DNA of 64,000 nt from Streptomyces flaveolus (GTDB lineage: Bacteria; Actinomycetota; Actinomycetes; Streptomycetales; Streptomycetaceae): contig NZ_BMRV01000010.1 in assembly GCF_014648815.1 (NCBI RefSeq), positions 62,001-126,000 on the forward strand, written 5' to 3'. The translations under genes were made by a program, and so were the position numbers. The notes below the pieces were generated by a model. It made no database searches, had not been told where the DNA came from, and saw nothing but the letters and a program-made list of their open reading frames with translations. Position 1 is the first letter of the stretch, and every line of letters begins with the position of its first letter. This document shows positions 58,681-64,000 of this stretch, piece by piece.

Positions 58681-58724
58681 TTCACCCCTCGGCAGGGCGG
58701 GAGACGTATGCCGGACGGCGGTGC

Positions 58725-59048
58725 TCAGGCGGCGGCGCGGCGCTGGCAGGCGACGCAGTACCGCGTGTAGGGAAGGATCTCCAGACGCTCGCCCGGGACG
58801 GGCTTGCCGCAGCCGAGGCAGGTGCCGTAGCTGCCGTTCTCGACGCGCGCGAAGGCCTCCTCGATCTCCTTGAGCACCCGTTCGATGGCCGTCTTCTGCG
58901 CGGACATCAGCTGGTCGTCCTGGCTGCTCTCGCGGAGGGCCTGGAGCTGGGTCATGCGGGTGTTGCGCGCGTGCTCGAGGCGCTGGCGGGCCTCGTGGGC
59001 GGTCAGCCGCTCGGGGCGGGGTTCGATGCGGGAGGCGTCGAGCGACAC
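58725..59048 (-). CDS. second TraR/DksA-type zinc-finger protein
   Basis: A 107-residue protein with the same architecture: helices at about 15-70 (LTAHEARQRLEHARNTRMTQ, VLKEIEEAFARVENGSYGTC) and a C4 zinc finger (C77, C80, C98, C101). It differs enough from its neighbour to be an old duplication. I chose GTG 59048 because AAGGA lies 7 bases upstream; the frame is open far beyond, without support. It is 44 bases upstream of the other DksA-like gene on the same strand. Confidence 0.86.
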   Translation of the reverse strand: MSLDASRIEPRPERLTAHEARQRLEHARNTRMTQLQALRESSQDDQLMSAQKTAIERVLKEIEEAFARVENGSYGTCLGCGKPVPGERLEILPYTRYCVACQRRAAA

Positions 59049-59158
59049 GATGAGTCCTTCTCTCGGGAGTACGGCAGGTCGTCGGGAGTACGGCACGACG
59101 AAGTCCTGGTCACCCTCAACCCTGGCCGGGCCGGAGGCGGTTTCCCATCGGGCGCAGG

Positions 59159-59251
59159 CCCCATTTGCCCGGGGGCGGAGCATCCACTCCCCGGTGTCCG
59201 GCTGCGGCCGTATGGGTGTGGCGCACCCGGGAAATGGGGGTCGGACCCCAT
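59159..59251 (+). other. possible alternative RNA structures in the gap before the histidine kinase
   Basis: In the 331-base gap 59049-59379 the segment AAATGGGG (59232-59239) can pair with CCCCATTT upstream (59159-59166, extended by CCCGGG on each side at 59168-59173 and 59226-59231). The ATGGGG within it can also pair with CCCCAT downstream (59246-59251). The two folds exclude each other. I see nothing else firm in the gap; the kinase promoter is not clear. Confidence 0.35.
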
Positions 59252-59379
59252 CGACCCGGCGGGGCGGAAGGGGCAGGCTGGGCACAGGCTCGGTCGTGAC
59301 CAAGGGCCGCAGCTCCGACCGGGGTGCGCGATGACCGAAGGTAGAGGCTTGCCGCGTCGCAGAAGGAGGCGTACCCCCG

Positions 59380-60339
59380 GTGTCCCTGTTCTGGCGGATC
59401 TTCGGGCTCAACGCGGTGGTGCTGGGCTTCGCCACGGCACTGCTGCTGTGGGCTCCGGTGACCGTCTCCGTACCGGTCCTGCTGACCGAGGCCGTCGTGC
59501 TGGTCGGCGGCATGGCCGTCATGCTGGTCGCCAACGGCGCCCTGCTGCGCTGGGGCCTGTCGCCGCTGGACCGGCTCACGAAGCTGATGACCACGGTCGA
59601 CCTGCTGCGCCCCGGCCAGCGGCTCCCGGTGTCCGGCGGCGGTGAGGTCCCCGAGCTGATCCGCACCTTCAACGCCATGCTCGACCGCCTGGAGCACGAG
59701 CGCGCCACCAGCAGCGCCCGCGTCCTGCTCGCCCAGGAGGCGGAGCGGCGCCGTATCGCGCAGGAGCTGCACGACGAGGTCGGGCAGAGCATGACCGCGA
59801 TCCTGCTCGTGCTGGGGCGCGCGGCGGACGACGCCGACCAGCCGCTGCGCGACGAGCTGCACCAGGCGCAGGAGATCACCCGGGAGAGCCTGGACGAGGT
59901 CCGCCGCCTGGTGCGGCGGCTGCGGCCCGGGGTCCTGGACGACCTCGGCCTGATCAGCGCGCTGACCTCGCTCACGCACGACTTCGCCACCCACACCGGG
60001 CTGCGGGTCACCCGCCGCTTCGAGGCCGACCTGCCCGCCCTGGACCACGAGACGGAGCTGGTCCTCTACCGCGTCGCGCAGGAGAGCCTGACCAACGCCG
60101 CCCGCCACGCGGACGCCGAGCGCCTGGAGGTGAGCCTCGGCCGGGCCGACGACGCGGTGGTGCTCACGATCACCGACGACGGCCGCGGCATCGAGGCGGC
60201 GTGCGAGGGCGCGGGGATCCGCGGCATGCGCGAACGGGCCCTGCTGATCGGGGCCGCCCTCGACATCACCTCGGCGCCCGGGGCCGGCACCCGCATCCGG
60301 CTCGCCGCACCCGTACCCGCATCCAGGAAGCAGCCCTGA
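59380..60339 (+). CDS. sensor histidine kinase (NarL-type, HisKA_3)
   Basis: A 319-residue kinase with two membrane helices (about 5-25 and 31-52) and a very short extracytosolic loop, a HAMP linker (SPLDRLTKLMTTVDLLRPGQ), the HisKA_3 dimer/phosphoacceptor motif RRRIAQELHDEVGQSMTAIL (H131) and the ATPase with NAARHADAERLEVSL and DDGRGI plus GIRGMRERA. The absence of a sensor domain suggests it senses membrane state or a partner. GTG 59380 follows AAGGAGG by about 10 bases. Its response regulator starts 2 bases after the stop. Confidence 0.92.
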   Translation: MSLFWRIFGLNAVVLGFATALLLWAPVTVSVPVLLTEAVVLVGGMAVMLVANGALLRWGLSPLDRLTKLMTTVDLLRPGQRLPVSGGGEVPELIRTFNAMLDRLEHERATSSARVLLAQEAERRRIAQELHDEVGQSMTAILLVLGRAADDADQPLRDELHQAQEITRESLDEVRRLVRRLRPGVLDDLGLISALTSLTHDFATHTGLRVTRRFEADLPALDHETELVLYRVAQESLTNAARHADAERLEVSLGRADDAVVLTITDDGRGIEAACEGAGIRGMRERALLIGAALDITSAPGAGTRIRLAAPVPASRKQP

Positions 60340-60341
60340 CC

Positions 60342-61076
60342 ATGTCCGACCCGTCCCTGCCCGCCCCGTCCGCCGCCGAGGCGACGGCGTCCGTACCGGC
60401 CGCGTCCGGACCGCCCGCGCGCGACCCGTCCCGGATCCGCATCCTGCTCGCCGACGACCACGCGCTGGTACGCCGCGGTGTGCGCCTCATCCTCGACCGG
60501 GAGCCGGACCTCGAAGTGGTCGCCGAGGCCGGGGACGGCGCCGAGGCCATCGACATGGCCCGCGCCCGTGCCGTGGACCTCGCCGTGCTGGACATCGCGA
60601 TGCCCCGGCTGACCGGTCTGCAGGCGGCCCGGGAGCTGTCGGCGCTGAAACCGGGGCTGCGCATCCTGATGCTGACGATGCACGACAACGAGCAGTACCT
60701 GTTCCAGGCGCTGAAGTCGGGGGCCTGCGGATACGTGCTGAAGTCAGTCGCCGACCGGGATCTGGTCGCCGCCTGCCGGGCCGCGATGCGCGACGAGCCG
60801 TTCCTCTACCCCGGCGCGGTCACCGCCCTGATCCGCAACTACCTCGACCGGGTCCGGCACGGCGAGGAGACCGCCGACCACATCCTGACCCCCCGCGAGG
60901 AGGAGGTCCTCAAGCTCGTCGCCGAGGGCCATTCGTCGAAGGAGATCGCCGAGATCCTCTTCATCAGCATCAAGACCGTCCAGCGGCACCGGGCGAACCT
61001 GTTGCAGAAGCTTGGCCTGCGCGACCGGCTGGAGCTGACCCGGTACGCCATCCGCGCCGGCCTCATCGAACCCTGA
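60342..61076 (+). CDS. NarL/FixJ-family response regulator
   Basis: A 244-residue regulator: a 30-residue Pro/Ala-rich start, then the receiver domain (IRILLADDHALVRRGVRLIL; phospho-Asp D84 in LAVLDIAMP; conserved Lys in YVLKS) and a C-terminal LuxR helix-turn-helix (LTPREEEVLKLVAEGHSSKE, IAEILFISIKTVQRHRANLL). The gene is coupled to the kinase. In S. coelicolor such a pair sits next to secDF (recalled). Targets are not known. Confidence 0.93.
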   Translation: MSDPSLPAPSAAEATASVPAASGPPARDPSRIRILLADDHALVRRGVRLILDREPDLEVVAEAGDGAEAIDMARARAVDLAVLDIAMPRLTGLQAARELSALKPGLRILMLTMHDNEQYLFQALKSGACGYVLKSVADRDLVAACRAAMRDEPFLYPGAVTALIRNYLDRVRHGEETADHILTPREEEVLKLVAEGHSSKEIAEILFISIKTVQRHRANLLQKLGLRDRLELTRYAIRAGLIEP

Positions 61077-61163
61077 CCCCCCTCCCCCGGACCGCCCGGG
61101 GCTCTGGTCGCCCACTCCCCGGCCGGAGCTCCGGGCCCACCTCACCACGAAAGGGGACGGCGC

Positions 61164-62057
61164 ATGCGCCCCGCGCCCTGGGCCCGGCACCCGGACGCTT
61201 CCGGTGCCACGGAGCCCGGCGTGCCCGTCCCCGCGCCCTCGGCACCCGAAGCCGGCGGAACGCCCCGCCGGCCCGCCGCTCGTGGGAAGGACCCGCGCGT
61301 GGACCGCGACCGGAGCCCCCACCTGCACACCCCCGGTCAGCCCGCACCCCGAGCCGGAGGGGCACCACAGGCCGCCCCCCGACCGGCCCAGGCGAAGGAC
61401 CCACACGCGGCCCCCCACCGCAGGCCCCACCTGCACACCCCCGGTCAGCCCGCACCCCGAGCCGGAGGGGCACCACAGGCCCGCCGGAAGGACCCCCACC
61501 GCAAGCCCGACACCCCCGGTCAGCCCGCACCCCGAGCCGGAGGAGCGGCGCCCCTGCCTGCCCCACGACCGGTCCGCGGGAAGAAGCTGCGCGCGGACGG
61601 TCCCCGCGGGCCCCGCGTCGCCTCCCCCGGCCTGTCCGCCCGGCGGGCCCTCCCGGTGAGCCCCCGCGCCGGCGGTGGACGGCTCGCGGCGGCGCTCACC
61701 GTGCTGCTGGCCGTCCTGCTGGCCCTGGTCCCGGCGTGGCCCGCGCCCGGCGCGCGCGTGGCGCCCGGGGGGCCGCTCCCGGGCCACTCGGTCACGGCCC
61801 TCCCCCGCCCGGACAGCGGGTTCCACGCCGACGACGGCTGCCCGAGCACCTGCGCCACCCAGGCCAGGCCCCGCCACGACCACCTCGGCGAACGCCCCTC
61901 GGCACCGGACCACCTCGCCGTCACCGCGCACCGGACCGGTGTCGCCCCGGCCGCCCACGAACGGCGGACCCCGACGCCGCCCGGCTCCCCGTCCGTCTCC
62001 CCCGGCCGCACGGGCCACGACCGCGGACGGGCGCCTCCCGCGCCTCCCGGCACCTGA
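61164..62057 (+). CDS. repeat-containing single-TM protein of unknown function
   Basis: A 297-residue, basic, Pro/Ala/Gly-rich protein. It contains a three-fold repeat based on TPGQPAPRAGGAPQ; the DNA shows two perfect 57-bp copies and a 33-bp partial one. A hydrophobic segment at about 172-190 (LAAALTVLLAVLLALVPAWP) could anchor it with the repeat-rich N-terminus in the cytosol. Another Pro/His-rich part follows, with an isolated Cys pair (GCPSTCATQ). AAAGGGG is about 8 bases before ATG 61164. No family recognised. It precedes secDF by 76 bases. The other strand also reads long, so coding is likely but not certain. Confidence 0.5.
   Translation: MRPAPWARHPDASGATEPGVPVPAPSAPEAGGTPRRPAARGKDPRVDRDRSPHLHTPGQPAPRAGGAPQAAPRPAQAKDPHAAPHRRPHLHTPGQPAPRAGGAPQARRKDPHRKPDTPGQPAPRAGGAAPLPAPRPVRGKKLRADGPRGPRVASPGLSARRALPVSPRAGGGRLAAALTVLLAVLLALVPAWPAPGARVAPGGPLPGHSVTALPRPDSGFHADDGCPSTCATQARPRHDHLGERPSAPDHLAVTAHRTGVAPAAHERRTPTPPGSPSVSPGRTGHDRGRAPPAPPGT
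61317..61543. repeat. 57-bp direct repeats (two full copies and one partial)
   Basis: Perfect 57-bp copies at 61317-61373 and 61425-61481 (108 bases, 36 codons apart) plus a 33-bp partial copy at 61511-61543. All are in the same frame of the overlying gene. Each contains CCCGGTCAGCCCGCACCCCG. Confidence 0.85.
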
Positions 62058-62133
62058 CGATCCGTCCTCTCCCTTTTCCTCTTCCGCCGCGGCCGCGCAG
62101 GCCGCCGCCGCGGCGTGCCTGCCGGAGGCCCGT

Positions 62134-64000
62134 GTGAAACGTTCACGTACCCGTCCCCGATCCCGTTCCCGCTCGCAGTCCCGGGCGCTGCGTCTGCGCG
62201 CGCTGGTCGCCCTGGCCGTGATGGCCGCCGCGGTGGCCATCACCGTCACCCTGCCGGTCCGCCTCGGACTCGACCTGCGCGGCGGCACCCAGATCGTGCT
62301 GGAGACCAGATCCACGTCCACCACCAAGGCCGGCCGCGAGGCCACCGACCGCACCGTGGAGGTGCTGCGCGGCCGGATCGACGCGCTGGGCGTCGCCGAG
62401 CCGACCATCGTCCGCTCGGGCGAGAACCGCGTCGTCGTCGAGCTCCCGGGGGTGCAGGACCCGAAGGAGGCGGCCGACGTGCTGGGCCGCACCGCGCAGC
62501 TCACCGTCCACCCGGTGCTCGGCACCGCCGAGACACCGGCCGCCCCGGCCGGGCAGCCGGCCGACGCGTCGAAGGAGCGCGTCCTGCCGGACGAGTCCGG
62601 CCAGTCGCTGCGGCTGGCGGCGGCCGCCCTGACCGGTCAGGACGTCAAGGGCGCCGATGCCCGGTTCGACCAGCAGAACGGCGCCGGCTGGCACGTCACC
62701 GTGGACTTCAAGGACAAGGGCAGCGACCAGTGGGCCCGGGTGACCGGCGAGGCCGCCTGTCACCCGGCCGGGGACCCGCAGCGCCGGGTCGCCATCGTGC
62801 TCGACGACAAGATCATCTCCTCGCCGCAGGTCGACCCCTCGGTGGCCTGCAAGGCCGGCATCTCCGGCGGCTCGACACAGATCACCGGCTCCTTCGACGA
62901 CGCCGAGGCCCGCGAACTGGCCCTGCTCGTCAAGGGCGGCGCCCTGCCCGTGCCGGTGGAGACCGTGGAGCAGCGCACCATCGGCGCCACCCTGGGCGAC
63001 GAGGCCATCTCGGCCGGCGCCTGGGCCGCCGTCATCGGCACCGCGCTGACCGCGCTGTTCATCATCGTCGTCTACCGGCTGATGGGCGCCCTCGCCACCG
63101 TCGCCCTGCTCTGCTACGGCGTCATCTCCTACGCCGCCCTGGCCGCGGTCGGCGCGACGCTGACCCTGCCGGGCCTGGCCGGTTTCGTCCTGGCGATCGG
63201 CATGGCGGTGGACGCCAACGTCCTGGTGTTCGAACGGGCGCGGGAGGAACAGGCCCTGCGCACCCGGCCCAGTACGCGTTCGGCGCTGACGACCGGTTTC
63301 CGCAGCGCCTTCAGCGCGATCGCCGACTCCAACATCACCACGCTGATCGCCGCCGCACTGCTGTTCTTCCTGGCCTCCGGCCCGGTGAAGGGCTTCGGCG
63401 TCACCCTGGGCATCGGTGTCCTCGCCTCCATGGTCAGCGCCCTGGTGATCACCCGGGTGCTCGCCGAGTTCGCCGCGAGCCGCCCTTCGGTCTTCCGCCG
63501 CCCGCGGATCACCGGCATCTCCACCACCGGCCCGGTCCGCGACGCCCTGCTGCGCCGCGACCCCTTCCTGATGCGCCGGCCGCGCCGCTGGCTGGCCGCC
63601 TCCGGCATCGTCCTGGTGCTGGCCGGCTCGGGCATCGTGGCCCGCGGCCTCGACTTCGGCATCGAGTTCACCGGCGGACGGCTCATCGAGTACTCCACGG
63701 CGACCGAGGTCGACCCCGACCGGGCCCGCACCGCGCTCGCCGACGCGGGCTTCCCGCGCGCGGTCGTGCAGTCCTCCGGCGACCACGGCCTCACGGTGCG
63801 CACCGAGCAGCTGACCGACGCGGAGGCGGACACCGTCACCCGGACCGTCGGCGAGCTCGGCGGCGAGACGGAGAAGCTCCGCGACGAGCTGATCGGCCCC
63901 AGCCTGGGCGAGGAGCTGCGCCGGGACGCCCTCATCGCCCTCGGCCTGGCCCTCGGCGCCCAGCTGCTGTACCTGGCCGCCCGCTTCCGGTGGCTGTTCG
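62134..64000 (+). CDS. secDF: SecD-SecF fusion protein translocase component (C-terminus beyond window)
   Basis: At least 622 residues are visible. It has an Arg-rich N-terminus, a first membrane helix, then LGLDLRGGTQIVLETRS as the SecD P1-domain start, KEAADVLGRTAQLTVHPV, the five-helix bundle with GFVLAIGMAVDANVLVFERA (key Asp for proton flow) and GPVKGFGVTLGIGVLASMVS. After residue about 460 the SecF part begins (LDFGIEFTGGRLIEYSTATE) and continues past 64000. The fused SecDF uses proton motive force to help export through SecYEG; a second, fused copy besides separate SecD and SecF is normal in Streptomyces (recalled). GTG 62134 has GGAGG 7 bases upstream. Confidence 0.93.
   Translation, partial: MKRSRTRPRSRSRSQSRALRLRALVALAVMAAAVAITVTLPVRLGLDLRGGTQIVLETRSTSTTKAGREATDRTVEVLRGRIDALGVAEPTIVRSGENRVVVELPGVQDPKEAADVLGRTAQLTVHPVLGTAETPAAPAGQPADASKERVLPDESGQSLRLAAAALTGQDVKGADARFDQQNGAGWHVTVDFKDKGSDQWARVTGEAACHPAGDPQRRVAIVLDDKIISSPQVDPSVACKAGISGGSTQITGSFDDAEARELALLVKGGALPVPVETVEQRTIGATLGDEAISAGAWAAVIGTALTALFIIVVYRLMGALATVALLCYGVISYAALAAVGATLTLPGLAGFVLAIGMAVDANVLVFERAREEQALRTRPSTRSALTTGFRSAFSAIADSNITTLIAAALLFFLASGPVKGFGVTLGIGVLASMVSALVITRVLAEFAASRPSVFRRPRITGISTTGPVRDALLRRDPFLMRRPRRWLAASGIVLVLAGSGIVARGLDFGIEFTGGRLIEYSTATEVDPDRARTALADAGFPRAVVQSSGDHGLTVRTEQLTDAEADTVTRTVGELGGETEKLRDELIGPSLGEELRRDALIALGLALGAQLLYLAARFRWLF

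Noticed and set aside
61317..61543. Regularly spaced direct repeats resembling a small CRISPR array
   Set aside because: Only two full and one partial copy. They are in-frame within a protein gene, not palindromic in CRISPR fashion, and no cas genes are present.
61063..61566. Long minus-strand frame with repeated LRLGVRADRGC translation
   Set aside because: It is the mirror of the 57-bp repeats in the plus-strand gene; no ribosome site or plausible protein composition.

Overview
The window is very GC-rich actinobacterial DNA with strong third-position GC bias. Frequent GTG starts, ATGA overlaps and long perfect GC hairpins downstream of genes all point to a Streptomyces chromosome. From memory the gene order (SecDF, NarL-type pair, DksA-like genes, short MreB-like gene, purine catabolism, heptose/glycosyltransferase run, glyoxylate carboligase, catalase) resembles the right part of the S. 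coelicolor core; I could not check this by search.

Layout. 1-4137: the end of an HxlR regulator diverging from an AlaA-like aminotransferase, then a maltokinase-cap-like protein, a histidine phosphatase, an unknown protein and a hotdog thioesterase. 4264-18452: purine and glyoxylate catabolism. It holds two NCS2 permeases flanking an 8-oxoguanine deaminase-like amidohydrolase; urate oxidase, HIU hydrolase and OHCU decarboxylase (urate to S-allantoin); a small HTH regulator pair; hydroxypyruvate isomerase and tartronate semialdehyde reductase; a catalase; two unknown genes; and glyoxylate carboligase. 18647-32591: a mixed stretch with a zinc-ribbon/Mrr-like protein, two overlapping acyl-CoA ligases with a divergent GAF-LuxR regulator, a LAL-type regulator, an alpha/beta hydrolase, a secreted trypsin, a winged-helix protein, MgtC, a pyruvyl-transferase-like protein and DUF3040. 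44410-32670 (minus strand): eleven tightly coupled genes with GmhA, GmhB and HldE for nucleotide-heptose synthesis, seven glycosyltransferases (three GT2, two GT4, two GT9) and a NodU/CmcH carbamoyltransferase; a UDP-glucuronate-decarboxylase-like SDR lies just upstream. 45671-46961: a polysaccharide deacetylase lipoprotein and a SRPBCC protein. 46948-55741: XdhC, an AzgA-type purine permease, the three-subunit xanthine dehydrogenase and a divergent PucR regulator. 55893-64000: a TPR protein, an Rv1733c-like membrane protein, a short MreB-like protein with two DksA/TraR proteins, a two-component pair, a repeat-containing membrane protein and the start of a fused SecDF.

How it fits together. 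Purines enter through NCS2/AzgA permeases. Xanthine dehydrogenase (matured by XdhC) makes urate, the urate operon makes allantoin, and glyoxylate is condensed by Gcl and reduced by GlxR to glycerate. Allantoinase and allantoicase are not in the window. Two promoters, for the urate operon and for catalase, carry the same TCAACA-N3-TGTTGA palindrome fused to the -35 box. This links H2O2 production by urate oxidase with H2O2 removal. A second palindrome family, TTCCGT-N3-ACGGAA in pairs 21 bp apart, marks the hyi-glxR and gcl promoters. The heptose/glycosyltransferase block looks like one polycistron making a carbamoylated, heptose-containing surface glycan or glycoconjugate whose product I cannot name.
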